From contig NZ_VTWU01000007.1 of NCBI RefSeq assembly GCF_008727865.1, positions 186,001-250,000 on the forward strand: a DNA stretch of 64,000 nucleotides. The letters are read 5' to 3'. The position numbers and the translations under genes were made by a program. Shown here piece after piece: positions 6,999 to 15,867 of the stretch. The notes below the pieces were generated by a model, which was not told the DNA's origin, made no database searches, and saw nothing but the letters and a program-made list of their open reading frames with translations. The first letter of the stretch is position 1; every line of letters starts with the position of its first letter. Source of the stretch: Hymenobacter busanensis. GTDB taxonomy: Bacteria; Bacteroidota; Bacteroidia; Cytophagales; Hymenobacteraceae.

Positions 6999-8591
6999 TT
7001 AGTTCACGTCCCACCACACGGGCGTGGTAATGTCGCCGGGCGTCAGGCCGGTGGCGGCCACGTTGGGGTTGCGCTGCAGCTCCGAGTCGGGGTAGGGCAG
7101 GCGCTTCACAAACCGGCCGCCGCCGAGCAGGTTCACCAGCGGCGCCTGCAGGCGGGGCTGGTTGGTGCGGCGCACTTCGGTCCAGGCCTCGGCGCCGTTG
7201 GTGCCGAAGAAGGACAGCCACTTCTGCACGAAGATGTTGCGCAGCTGCGCGGCCGGCGTGGTGGCCGCCGCCCAGCTCACCTGCGGCCGGGTGAGGTAGG
7301 TAGCCGCGTCGGCCGCCGATACGCCGAAGCGGGTGAGCGAGGCGCGCACGCCGTTTTCGTAGAGCGTTTGGGCGTTTTCGCCGCTGGGCGCCCAGCCCCG
7401 CACCGCAGCTTCGGCCCGCAGCAACTGGCTTTCCTCATAGGTGAGCAGCAGCGTGGGGCGCGACTTAGCCGGGGCGTCGGTGGCCGTGATGCCGGCGTAG
7501 GTGCTGCCGGCGCGGTTCACGTTGGTGAAAGCCTGCCCGATAAAATAGGTGCCGGGGTAGGACAGGCGAACCGTCTGCACGCCCGTGGAAGTGGTGAAGT
7601 TGTTGGGGTAGGGCGCGTTCTGGCCCGGCCGCACAAACAGAAACTCCTGGGGCGTGGTGGTCAGGTCGGCGTCGAGAGCGTAGACGGGCAGGCGCGGATC
7701 CTGATAGCGCACCAGCGTGTCGCCGATGTTGCTGCTCACGGCCAGGTTGTTCTGCAACCGGAAATTGGTTTGGTAGAACGGGTTTTCGGTGTTGGTGGCC
7801 GTGCCGTTGGCAAACTGGAAACTGTCGCCGCTGCGCATAAAGTTGAAGTCGGTGGCGCTGGCGTTGCGGTTGTAAAGGGCCTGAATGCCGTTGCGGGCCG
7901 TGGTGGGGTCCACTTCGCTCATGTGCAGGTACAGGCGCAGCTTGAGCGTGTTGGCAAAGCGCACCCACTTCTGCATGTCGGCCTCCGTAGTGGCGCGGTA
8001 GTTCAGGTCGGCGGTGCCGGGGAAGCGGCCCTGCTGCTTGGCTATGTCGGCAATGCCCTCGTCGAGCAACTGCTGCAGGCCGGCGTAAATGTCCTGCTGC
8101 CGGTCGTACTTGGGCGTGAGGTTGGCCGAGCCCTGCAGGGCTTCGGAGAACGGTATGTCGCCGTACAAATCGGTGGTAACCTGGTAGGCGTGCGCCTGCA
8201 GAATCTTGGCAATGCCCACCATGCGCCACTCGCCGGCGGGCGTGCCAGCGTTGATGACGTACTGAAAATCATCGAGGGCACCTGCGTAGATGCCGCCCGA
8301 AAACTCACGCCCGTCGAAGGTGCTGGTGGGAATGCTGAACTGGTCCCAGGCGCGGTACTGGTTGCCGCCCTGCGCAATGCCCAGGTGCTGGGCCAGAATT
8401 TCGCCCACCACGTTGTATTGCCCGCCCACAATGAAGCTCACGAAGGCCTGCCCCGAAGGCAGCACCAGGTTGATGTCGGCCGTGGTGGAGTTGTTGGGGT
8501 CTTTGTTGATGTCGAGGAAGTCTTTTTCGCAGGCCGAGCTGCCCAGCAGCAGGCCCAGCACCGCCCCGAGTCGGAAAAGTTGCTTTTTCAT
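6999..8591 (-). CDS. SusD/RagB-type nutrient-binding outer-membrane lipoprotein (530 aa)
   Basis: This is the substrate-binding lid of a SusCD transporter. The signal peptide ends in a lipobox (LLGSSACEKDFLDINKDPN), followed by the SusD-like_2 type start. TPR-like segments such as RFANTLKLRLYLHMSEVDP and TYEESQLLRAEAAVRGW are typical. The C-terminus FVKRLPYPDSELQRNPNV is the usual SusD ending. It lies 25 bp downstream of the SusC gene in the same operon. No glycosidase, peptidase or sigma/anti-sigma pair lies next to it, so the substrate cannot be inferred. Confidence 0.93.
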   Translation of the reverse strand: MKKQLFRLGAVLGLLLGSSACEKDFLDINKDPNNSTTADINLVLPSGQAFVSFIVGGQYNVVGEILAQHLGIAQGGNQYRAWDQFSIPTSTFDGREFSGGIYAGALDDFQYVINAGTPAGEWRMVGIAKILQAHAYQVTTDLYGDIPFSEALQGSANLTPKYDRQQDIYAGLQQLLDEGIADIAKQQGRFPGTADLNYRATTEADMQKWVRFANTLKLRLYLHMSEVDPTTARNGIQALYNRNASATDFNFMRSGDSFQFANGTATNTENPFYQTNFRLQNNLAVSSNIGDTLVRYQDPRLPVYALDADLTTTPQEFLFVRPGQNAPYPNNFTTSTGVQTVRLSYPGTYFIGQAFTNVNRAGSTYAGITATDAPAKSRPTLLLTYEESQLLRAEAAVRGWAPSGENAQTLYENGVRASLTRFGVSAADAATYLTRPQVSWAAATTPAAQLRNIFVQKWLSFFGTNGAEAWTEVRRTNQPRLQAPLVNLLGGGRFVKRLPYPDSELQRNPNVAATGLTPGDITTPVWWDVN

Positions 8592-8616
8592 GTCCGTAGA
8601 AGTTGCGGTGAGAGGG

Positions 8617-11600
8617 TTAGAGCGTCAGGCGCAGGCTGGCCCCCAGGGAGCGGGTGGTGGGGTAGGCGTAGAACTCGAAGCCCTGGTTGTTGCCCGAGCC
8701 CAAGGAACTGACTTCGGGGTCGAGGTGGGGCTGCGACTTGGGCGTCCAGAGCGCGAGGTTGCGGCCGATGAGCGACACCTGAATGCCGGTCAGCTTCACC
8801 TTGCTCACCAGCTCGGTGGGCAGCGAGTAGCTCAGCGAGGCTTCGCGGAACTTCACGTAGGAAGCATCAAACAGCGTGTTTTCGCCGGCCGTCGACACCT
8901 GCCGCCAGTAGTTGAAGCCGCCGTCCGTCAGCACCGTGGTGTTGGGCACAAACGTGCCCGAGCCGTCGGGATTCGGAATAACCGAGTTGGGGTACAGAAA
9001 CGGCTGCCGGTCGTTGGCGGTGGTTTCGCGCAGCGCCCCGGCAAAGTAGAGCTGGTTGATGGTATTGGAGAAAAACTTGCCACCCTGCTTGGTGTCAAAC
9101 AGCACGTTAAGAGCCAGCCCTTTGAAGCTGACGGTGGTGGAAGCCCCGGCCAGGTATTTCGGCTGAATGTTGCCCAGCGTAGTCAGCACCGGGTCGAGCC
9201 GCGGGAAGCCCGAAACCGGGTCGATAACCACGCGGCCTTCTCCGTCGCGCAGCATTTGGGTGCCGAAGAAGCTGCCGTAGGGCTGCCCCACGCGGGCTTC
9301 CAGCGCCACCGAGCCCAGTCCGCCCACCCCAATATTGGGCGTCACGTTGGTGACTTCCGTCACGCGGTTGCGGTTGTGGGTGAAGGTGAAGTTCAGGTCC
9401 CAGGTCAGGCTGTTTTCCAGCCGCACTGGCGTGGCGTTCAGGGCCAGCTCAATGCCGCGGTTTTCCATAGTGCCGGCGTTGGCCGTTTGGGCCGTGAAGC
9501 CCGAGGTGCCCGGCACCGGCACGTTCACGATGATGTCTTTGCTGATGGAGCGGTAGTAGGTGGCATCGAAGCCCAGGCGGTTCTGCAGAAAGCGCATTTC
9601 TAGCCCGCCCTCGTAGGCCGTCGTCAGCTCCGATTTCAGGCCCGGGTTGCCCAGCACGTTGCCCACCCGGAAACCGGCCACGCTCTGCAAGGGAAACACG
9701 TACTGCGCCTGAAAGCCGTTGTCTACGGTGCTACGCACAAATACCGGGTCGATTTGGTAGGGTATGGGCGGCTTGCCCACCGAGGCAATGTTGGCCCGCA
9801 CCTTGCCGAAGCTGAGGAGGTTGTTTTCGAGCTTGAAGGCCTCGGTGAAAATGAAGCCCACGTTGGCGCTGGGGTAGAAGAAGGAGCGTGTGGCCTTGGG
9901 CAGCGTCGAGGTCCAGTCGTTGCGGCCGGTCAGGCCCAGGTAGAGGTAGTCGCGGTAGGCCAGCTGCAGGTCGGCAAACACGCCCAGAATACGCTGCTTG
10001 GTGTCCACCTTGGTGTTCGTTACCACGCTGGCGTTGCTCACGTCGTAGAAATCGGGAATCACCAGCCCCACGCCGTCGGCCACGGCGCGCGAGGTCAGCT
10101 GCTCCTGGTAGTTGGTGCCGAACACGCCCTTGATGGTGAAATCCTCGGCAAAGCGGCGGGTCACGTTGATGAGCGCGTCGGTGGTCAGGTTGCGGCCGAA
10201 GTTGTTGTCTTCGAGGTAGCGCCCGGCCAGGTTGTTGATGGTGCCCTGCGAAATGGTTTGGCGGCGCCGGTCGGTGTACACGTCCACGCCCTGGCGGAAG
10301 GTCAGGTTCAGCCACTCCAGTGGGTCGTAGCTCACCGAGGCCGTGCCCAGCAGGCGGTCCACGTCGTCGGTCAGCAGGTTGCGGTCGAGCAGGAAGTAGG
10401 GGTTGTTGCGGAAGCCGGCCAGGTAGTAGCCGTTCAGGTCGTAGCGCGGGTCGTTGTAGTTTTTCTGCTCGGTGAGGGAAATATCCCGCGGCGTATTCAG
10501 AATGGTTTGCAGGATGTTGGAGCGCGACTGGCCCTGCACGCCCCGGTCCCCGCCCGACTTCACGTAGGTGAGCGTGGCATTGGTCGTCACCTTGCTGAAG
10601 AGCTGCGTGCCGCCGTTCAGGCTCACGCTGGTGCGCTTGTAGTTGGTGTTGGGAATAAACGACTTGGTGCGCACGTCGGCCAGCGACACGTAGAAGTTCG
10701 ACGCCTGGTTGGAGCCGGCAAACGAAATCGAGTTGTTGGTCGTCACGCCGGTCTGGAAGAAGTCCCGCACGTTGTCGGGCTTGGGCGTGAGCGGAATCGA
10801 GTCAACTTGGGTCGCGTTGGGGTCGGCCAGGGTGTAGGTGCGCCAATCGGGCACCAGGCGGCCGTCCATGCGCGGGCCCCAGCTCACGTTGTTCTGCGGG
10901 TCGTACACGCCGTCGGTGCCCGAGCCGTAGGTGTTCTGGAACTTGGGCAGGCGGTTGACGCGGTCCAGCGTCACGGCGCTGTTCACCGTAATCTGCGAGC
11001 GGCCTTTCAGCCCCGCGCCCTTTTTGGTGGTGATGATGATGGCCCCCGACGCGGCCCGCGCCCCGTACAAAGCCGCCGCGGCCGGGCCCTTCAGCACCGT
11101 AATGGACTCCACGTTGTTCGGGTCGATGTCGGCGGCGCGGTTGGGCAAGTCCACGCCGTTGTTGAGGTCATCGCCGTTGCCACGCGGAGTAGCGGTGCTC
11201 AGGTTGGTGGCCGCGTTGTTGCTGATGACGTTGCCGTCGACCACGTAAATCGGCTGGTTGTCGCCGGTAAACGACTGCGCCCCGCGAATGACAATGCGCG
11301 TGGCGCCGCCCGCCGCGCCCGAGGCCGAGGAAATCTGCACGCCGGCCACGCGCCCCTGCAAGGAGCGCACGAGGTTTTGCTCGCTGGCCCGCGTAATGTC
11401 CTTGTTTTCGAGCGTTTCTACTGCGTAGCCCAGGCTTTTCCGTTCCCGCTCGATGCCCAGGGCCGTTACCACCACTTCGCTCAGCTGGCGGGTATCGGTA
11501 GCCAGGGTCACGTCGATGGTGGCCTGGTTGCCGATGGCCTGCTCTACGCTGCTGTAGCCAATGGAGCTGAACACCAGCGTGCCGCCCTCGGCAGGCACGC

Positions 11601-11790
11601 TGAGCGAGAAAATGCCGTCGGCGTTGGTCGAAGCCCCGTTGGTGGTTCCTTTCAGCAGCACCGTTACGCCGGGCAGGCCCTGGCCGGTCTGGCGGTCAGT
11701 AACCTTGCCGGTCACCGCGCGGCTCTGCGCCGCCGCTTGCCCCACCAGGAGCAGAGGTAGCGCCAAACTGAGGAGTATCGTTCGTTTCAT
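8617..11790 (-). CDS. SusC/RagA-type TonB-dependent outer-membrane transporter (1057 aa)
   Basis: The MKRTILLSLALP start at 11790 gives a good signal peptide; a 42-residue upstream extension is arginine- and proline-rich and is rejected. A carboxypeptidase-like regulatory (CarboxypepD_reg) domain (about 25-105, TDRQTGQGLPGVTVLLKGT) leads to the plug, with VVVTALGIERERKSLGYAVE, the SusC signature VRIRGxxS-like RIVIRGAQSFTGDNQPIYVV and SITVLKGPAAAALYGARAAS. The rest is the 22-strand barrel, ending GASLRLTL. Length is normal for the family. It imports large ligands with the downstream SusD using TonB energy. A region with three hairpins precedes it. Confidence 0.95.
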   Translation of the reverse strand: MKRTILLSLALPLLLVGQAAAQSRAVTGKVTDRQTGQGLPGVTVLLKGTTNGASTNADGIFSLSVPAEGGTLVFSSIGYSSVEQAIGNQATIDVTLATDTRQLSEVVVTALGIERERKSLGYAVETLENKDITRASEQNLVRSLQGRVAGVQISSASGAAGGATRIVIRGAQSFTGDNQPIYVVDGNVISNNAATNLSTATPRGNGDDLNNGVDLPNRAADIDPNNVESITVLKGPAAAALYGARAASGAIIITTKKGAGLKGRSQITVNSAVTLDRVNRLPKFQNTYGSGTDGVYDPQNNVSWGPRMDGRLVPDWRTYTLADPNATQVDSIPLTPKPDNVRDFFQTGVTTNNSISFAGSNQASNFYVSLADVRTKSFIPNTNYKRTSVSLNGGTQLFSKVTTNATLTYVKSGGDRGVQGQSRSNILQTILNTPRDISLTEQKNYNDPRYDLNGYYLAGFRNNPYFLLDRNLLTDDVDRLLGTASVSYDPLEWLNLTFRQGVDVYTDRRRQTISQGTINNLAGRYLEDNNFGRNLTTDALINVTRRFAEDFTIKGVFGTNYQEQLTSRAVADGVGLVIPDFYDVSNASVVTNTKVDTKQRILGVFADLQLAYRDYLYLGLTGRNDWTSTLPKATRSFFYPSANVGFIFTEAFKLENNLLSFGKVRANIASVGKPPIPYQIDPVFVRSTVDNGFQAQYVFPLQSVAGFRVGNVLGNPGLKSELTTAYEGGLEMRFLQNRLGFDATYYRSISKDIIVNVPVPGTSGFTAQTANAGTMENRGIELALNATPVRLENSLTWDLNFTFTHNRNRVTEVTNVTPNIGVGGLGSVALEARVGQPYGSFFGTQMLRDGEGRVVIDPVSGFPRLDPVLTTLGNIQPKYLAGASTTVSFKGLALNVLFDTKQGGKFFSNTINQLYFAGALRETTANDRQPFLYPNSVIPNPDGSGTFVPNTTVLTDGGFNYWRQVSTAGENTLFDASYVKFREASLSYSLPTELVSKVKLTGIQVSLIGRNLALWTPKSQPHLDPEVSSLGSGNNQGFEFYAYPTTRSLGASLRLTL

Positions 11791-11904
11791 GGGTAGTGTG
11801 GGTGTTTGAGGGTGATGAGTTGGACCGGCAATGGCGCCGCGTGGGGGTGCGGCGCTACGGCAGTGGCGGCGGGCTGAGCAGCTGGGCTGGGTGGGCTTAC
11901 CACC

Positions 11905-11988
11905 AAGTCTCCGCACTCACCAACAGAGACTTTTCGCGTCGGCCGGACTTGCAACCCCGGCCGACGGGTCCAGCGGATGTCAGTCCGC
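11905..11988. repeat. Three consecutive small inverted repeats upstream of susC
   Basis: Three hairpins follow each other: AAGTCTC/GAGACTT (11905-11932), CGTCGGCCGG/CCGGCCGACG (11937-11966) and GCGGA/TCCGC (11973-11988). They lie in the 280-bp spacer upstream of the SusC gene on the minus strand. They could be a dispersed palindromic intergenic repeat or a structured 5' leader. No known riboswitch core is recognised. Confidence 0.6.
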
Positions 11989-12070
11989 CGCCTTGCCAAA
12001 GCCCCGGCAGACCGGGGTAAGAAGAGAGGAATCGAGGACGCTGAAAAAGGGCTTTGCAACAGCGTAGCGG

Positions 12071-12568
12071 CTATTCATGCACTACTTTTTGGGTATATAG
12101 CTGGCCCGCGCTGCGCACCTCCAGCACATAGGTGCCGGCCGCGTGGCGGCTCAGGTCGAGGTTGAGGCGCCGGGCCCGCAGGGGCACTTTCAGCAGCTCG
12201 TGGCCATCCCCGTCGAGCAGCCGAAACTGCGCGGCCGCCAACGGCACGGCGGCGTTCAGCTCCAGCACCAGCTGCTCCCGGCCGGGCGGCGGATACAGCC
12301 GGAAGAGCACCAGACTATCAGGGGAAGGGTCCTGAACGAGCCCGAATCGGCAGCCCGCGCCGTTGGTCGTTCGGTAGTGGTTCAGCTTGTCGTGGCTGAA
12401 GAGCGGGGCGTCACGGCAACGGTCGGCGGGGGTGAGACTCGAAGCCGCTTTTGGAAAGCCGCTCGGCGGCGCAAAGGCCTCCACCGTAGCGGCTGCATAG
12501 GCAACGCGTGGCCCGGCATTCCGCAACAGCGGAAGCAAGGCAAGCAAGCCGAGTACGAAGTGGTGCAT
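12071..12568 (-). CDS. Small secreted protein with T9SS type A sorting-domain-like C-terminus (165 aa)
   Basis: The N-terminus is a signal peptide (MHHFVLGLLALLPLL). The C-terminal 75 residues have the pattern of a type A CTD: QFRLLDGDGHELLKVPLR, then HAAGTYVLEVRSAGQLYTQK and the terminal VVHE. About 55 residues between signal and CTD contain two Cys (DRC and GAGC). There is essentially no cargo domain. It should be exported by the Sec pathway and then by the T9SS if the CTD is functional. The canonical PNP motif is missing, so the CTD call is moderate. It sits between susC and the AraC regulator on the same strand. Confidence 0.65.
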   Translation of the reverse strand: MHHFVLGLLALLPLLRNAGPRVAYAAATVEAFAPPSGFPKAASSLTPADRCRDAPLFSHDKLNHYRTTNGAGCRFGLVQDPSPDSLVLFRLYPPPGREQLVLELNAAVPLAAAQFRLLDGDGHELLKVPLRARRLNLDLSRHAAGTYVLEVRSAGQLYTQKVVHE

Positions 12569-12637
12569 GGGCCGTTTGGGGTTGATCTACCCAAAGGAGG
12601 CCGGTTCCATGCGCGGGCAAGTAAAGCCCGATAAACG

Positions 12638-13891
12638 TTACCCTTTTTCCAGCTCAGGCTCCGCTTCCAAGCGTAAGTCCCTATCGGTATTGCCGTTCAG
12701 GTTTTGCCGGTATTCGCTGGGCGTGAGGCCGGTAGTGGCTTTAAAAGCCTTGTTGAAGGATACTTTGTTGTTGAAGCCCACCTCGTACGCTACCTCAATA
12801 ATGTTGAGCTGCTGGCGCGAGGTGTTACGCAGCAACTCCTGCGCTTCGGCAATGCGCAGGGCGTTGATGTACTCAAAGAAGTTTACGCCCAACTGTTCGT
12901 TGAGCACCTGCGACAAATGGTGCCGGCTCAGGCCCAGCCGATCGGCCAGCGTATCGAGGCGCAGTTCGCTGTTGCGGTACAGTTTCTCGCCGCGCATAAG
13001 CTGCTCGAGTCGGTGGGCCTGCTCCTGGGCCACCCGCGGCGGCAGCCCCGAGTGCTGGTAGCGCGGCGCCGGCGGGACCGGTTGCGCATCGGTGGCGGTT
13101 GCTGCCTCGGCTTCCACTGCTGTTTCCGCTGGGGCCGGAGCTGCGGCCAGTTCCGGCGCCGGCGAGAAGCCCGGCGACTGATTGGTTTGGAACACCTGTG
13201 GCTGCACATACGCTAGCACTGCCACCAGAAAGATAAACGCCGACATGGCCAGCGAAACGCCGTAATCCCACTGCCGATTGAAAAACGGCAGCTGCACCAA
13301 CAGGTAGTACGACCAGTTGGCCAGCACGAAGCCCCAATAGCTGGCCGTCAGCCAGCGGGCCCAACGGCCCACGTGGTGCAGGGCGTTGAAGGCGGGCTGC
13401 AGGCGCAGCAGCGCCACGGCGTAGCCCAGCAGCTGTACCAGCGCCAGCCACGGCAGGCTGCGGTGGTAGAGCGCAAAAAAGCTGCCGGGGCCAGCGGCCT
13501 CGGCTACTTGGCGCTTTTGCTCGGGGGGCAGCACCAGCCACGGCAAGCTCAGCAGCAGGCACACGACAAACGGGAGAAAATGCAGCCACCGCTGCGCGCC
13601 AAGCGGCTGCTTCTCGGCCAGGCTGCGCAGGTACAGGTAGAAGAGCGGGCCGAACAGAAAAGTGAACAGCTCCACAAACCCATTCAGAAAGGGAAAGTAG
13701 GTCAGGTAGTTGCTCCACCACAGCACGTAGTACAGCAGCACGGCCGAAAACAGCGCCAGAATAGCCACAACGTAGCCAATCTGGCCCTTGCGTTGGCCGG
13801 CCTGGCTATAGAGCAGCGGGGCCATAAACAAGCCCAGAAATGCCACCAGCGCAAAGCCGGTGGTCCACTGGTCGAGGTTCGGTTCTTTCAT
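12638..13891 (-). CDS. AraC-family transcriptional regulator with N-terminal multi-pass membrane sensor (417 aa)
   Basis: From the MKEPNLDQWTTGFALVAF start at 13891 the first about 225 residues form seven membrane segments (for example YVVAILALFSAVLLYYVLWW, WGFVLANWSYYLLVQLPFF, LAMSAFIFLVAVLAYV). A linker rich in Ala, Pro and Glu follows, then a C-terminal AraC DNA-binding domain of about 100 residues with LADRLGLSRHHLSQVLNE and IIEVAYEVGFNNKVSFNKAF, then TTGLTPSEYRQ. A 40-residue extension to 14011 adds another hydrophobic stretch and cannot be excluded. Such membrane AraC proteins are common in Bacteroidota; ligands are mostly unknown. Neighbouring Kelch and SusCD genes are possible targets. 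Confidence 0.9.
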   Translation of the reverse strand: MKEPNLDQWTTGFALVAFLGLFMAPLLYSQAGQRKGQIGYVVAILALFSAVLLYYVLWWSNYLTYFPFLNGFVELFTFLFGPLFYLYLRSLAEKQPLGAQRWLHFLPFVVCLLLSLPWLVLPPEQKRQVAEAAGPGSFFALYHRSLPWLALVQLLGYAVALLRLQPAFNALHHVGRWARWLTASYWGFVLANWSYYLLVQLPFFNRQWDYGVSLAMSAFIFLVAVLAYVQPQVFQTNQSPGFSPAPELAAAPAPAETAVEAEAATATDAQPVPPAPRYQHSGLPPRVAQEQAHRLEQLMRGEKLYRNSELRLDTLADRLGLSRHHLSQVLNEQLGVNFFEYINALRIAEAQELLRNTSRQQLNIIEVAYEVGFNNKVSFNKAFKATTGLTPSEYRQNLNGNTDRDLRLEAEPELEKG

Positions 13892-14049
13892 AGCGGTGGT
13901 GGGGTGCGGTCGTCGGATGCGGAAGGAGCTATAGAAAAGGATGCAGAAAAACAGAAAAAGTAGCACCGCGGCCGATAAAAAATATCGAACCCCAGTGCTA
14001 CTCGTGTTCATAGGAAACTGCTGTGCGCAGCAAAAGAATTCGGGCAGTG

Positions 14050-15249
14050 TCAGTGCTGAATCAGTACCTGGCCGACGGCGCTGCCCAGGCGTAACGTATA
14101 CCGGCCGGCGGCCAGGCCGCTTACGTCAACGGTGCTACTGCCGGCGGGCAGCGCTTGGCTGCGCACGAGGCGTCCCTGCGCCGAGTACACGCGCAGCAGG
14201 CCGGCTTGCGGGCTGGTGAGCCGCAGCCGGCCGGAAGTAGGGTTTGGGGCAGCCTCCAGCTTCAGCTGGTGCGCTTTGGTCCTTGTGGCAGCTGTGGCCA
14301 GTGGCACGTATTCCCACAAGTTGCTCGACGGCAGTACGTCACTTGGGCCACTGCCGCCCAGCAAATAGCCGCGGCCGCCCACCGCAAACCCATTGGCCCA
14401 GCCCCGGGGCCCGCCACCCAAAGAAGCAACGGCGGCCCAGGTGTTGGCGGCTGGGTCGTAGGTCCAGAAGTCGGCGTGGGGTGTGGTATTGTTGACGCTT
14501 AGGCCCGAGCCGGCGTAGCCGCGACCGTTCAGTCCCCAGGCCACCGGCGTGGCCCGGCCGGCCGGCAAATCGGCGCGGCGTGTCCAGGTGTTAGTCGCCG
14601 GGTCGAAAGCCCAGGTTTCCGCCGACGAGGCAGTGGTGAAGCCGTTGTAGCCGCCCACGGCGTAGCCAATAGCATCGTTCAGCGTGAAAGTGCCCACGTA
14701 GGTGCGGGCTGCGCCGGGGTAGTCGGCGCGGCGCGTCCAGGTATCAGTCGCCGGGTCGTAGGCGTAGAAATCGACCAGCTCGGCATTGCCGCTGTAGCCG
14801 GCGCCCACGTAGCCCAGGCCCGCCACGGCAAAGCCGAAGCCGTTGGCACGCAGCGCACCGGGCACGTCGGCCTTGCGGGTCCACTGGTTGGTGGCGGGGC
14901 TGTATTGCCACCAGTCGCGCTGGCGCACGTTGGTGGCGCTGCGGCCGGTGCCCACGTAGCCCTGGCCGCCAATGGCCAGGCCCACGGCGTTGTGGCGGCC
15001 CGCTACGGGCAGGTCGGCCAGCTGGGCCCAGGTATTGGTGGCGGGGTCGTAGGCCCACAGGTCGTTGTATACCTGCGTGGGGCTGGTCCAGCCGCCCACC
15101 AGGTAGCCTTTGCCGTTCAGGGCAAAGCAGGCGGCCGTTTCGCGGCCGGGCAGAGGCAACGGGGCTTTCTGCTGCCAGGTGTTTTGGGCAAACGCGGCGG
15201 CAGGAAGCAGCCCGTTCAGCAGCGCAGCGCACAGTAGAGGTCGGTTCAT
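14050..15249 (-). CDS. Kelch-repeat beta-propeller protein with T9SS type A sorting domain (399 aa)
   Basis: A signal peptide (MNRPLLCAALLNGLLPAAA) leads into about six Kelch blades, each with the pattern GxGYxxGG and a YDPATNTWxxxADLP turn (for example LWAYDPATNTWAQLADLP, FYAYDPATDTWTRRADYP). The last 75 residues are a type A CTD: APNPTSGRLRL, LRVYSAQGRLVRSQALP, AGRYTLRLGS. It is a secreted, probably cell-surface beta-propeller. It is co-directional with and 31 bp downstream of the DUF4907 gene, a pairing I recall as recurrent in this phylum. Function of the pair is not known. Confidence 0.93.
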   Translation of the reverse strand: MNRPLLCAALLNGLLPAAAFAQNTWQQKAPLPLPGRETAACFALNGKGYLVGGWTSPTQVYNDLWAYDPATNTWAQLADLPVAGRHNAVGLAIGGQGYVGTGRSATNVRQRDWWQYSPATNQWTRKADVPGALRANGFGFAVAGLGYVGAGYSGNAELVDFYAYDPATDTWTRRADYPGAARTYVGTFTLNDAIGYAVGGYNGFTTASSAETWAFDPATNTWTRRADLPAGRATPVAWGLNGRGYAGSGLSVNNTTPHADFWTYDPAANTWAAVASLGGGPRGWANGFAVGGRGYLLGGSGPSDVLPSSNLWEYVPLATAATRTKAHQLKLEAAPNPTSGRLRLTSPQAGLLRVYSAQGRLVRSQALPAGSSTVDVSGLAAGRYTLRLGSAVGQVLIQH

Positions 15250-15280
15250 GGCATCGAGGAAAAAGGAGTGAAAAGTGAGG

Positions 15281-15607
15281 TCAGGGCGCCACGCCCAGGC
15301 TGTCCAGCTCGTGGGCGGTTACGGCCGGCGGCATCAGCCCCCGCGCCAGTTTGGTCACCACCAGCCGGGCCACGGCGTCGGCGTCGGCGGCCGAGCGAAA
15401 CCCCTGCGTGCCGCCGCGGCCCGGCACGGTGAGCTGCCGAATGAGCGGGCGGTTTTGCTGGCTGATTTCGTAGCCGATGGTGGCGCCGGCAGCCGGAAGC
15501 AGCCGGTAGCTAAAAGCCGCCGAAGCGGCCGGGGGCGCCGGGCTGGCGTAGATGGCCCACGCCACCGCACCGGCCGTGAGCAAGGGGAAAAGGTGTCGCA
15601 ACAGCAT
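15281..15607 (-). CDS. DUF4907 family small exported protein (108 aa)
   Basis: The ATG at 15607 gives MLLRHLFPLLTAGAVAW, a signal anchor or signal peptide. The mature part contains YRLLPAAGATIGYEISQQNR, PLIRQLTVPGRGGTQGF and AVARLVVTKLARGLMPPAVT, matching DUF4907. The longer in-frame ORF reaching 15874 runs across the intergenic inverted repeats and is rejected. The gene starts the two-gene unit with the Kelch protein and is divergent from the LytS-type kinase. Role unknown. Confidence 0.85.
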   Translation of the reverse strand: MLLRHLFPLLTAGAVAWAIYASPAPPAASAAFSYRLLPAAGATIGYEISQQNRPLIRQLTVPGRGGTQGFRSAADADAVARLVVTKLARGLMPPAVTAHELDSLGVAP

Positions 15608-15697
15608 GGCCGAGGAAGTTGAATACCATCCCAAGAAGCTGCCGCACCGGCTGCCGTGCCCACTAAAATGACCAAGCGGCGCAGGCGCGGGCAAGCG

Positions 15698-15795
15698 CGC
15701 CGTTTGGCCGGACCAATGCCGTTGACCCAGCCGCACCGCACCCGCCGCCCGCCCCAAGGGGCCCAACGGGCTGCTTCCGGCCGGGCCAAACGGCG
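15698..15795. promoter_or_regulatory. Long-spaced inverted repeat in the divergent kinase/DUF4907 intergenic region
   Basis: CGCCGTTTGGCC (15698-15709) recurs inverted as GGCCAAACGGCG (15784-15795), and both copies are flanked on the same side by inverted GACCAA(T/C)GCC-type sequence. The arms are 74 bp apart between two divergent genes, so they could be paired operator sites. No regulator is identified; the adjacent LytTR protein is one candidate. Confidence 0.45.
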
Positions 15796-15867
15796 TTGGT
15801 CCCGAAAGTCGGGCCGTTCGTCCGGTTGTGCAGCCTACGGCCGGGGCCGGCGTCGTATTTTGGGGCA

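Noticed and set aside
9754-11760. A 668-codon open frame antisense to the SusC gene
   Set aside because: High GC with strong third-position bias opens antisense frames; the product is rich in Gly, Ala, Val and His with no domain, whereas the opposite strand is a clear SusC protein.
8617-11916. A 1099-aa reading of the SusC gene
   Set aside because: The 42 extra residues precede a canonical signal peptide and lack any protein-like features.
11905-11988. A known riboswitch (cobalamin or TPP) upstream of susC
   Set aside because: I could not find the conserved core sequences of either class; only simple hairpins are visible.
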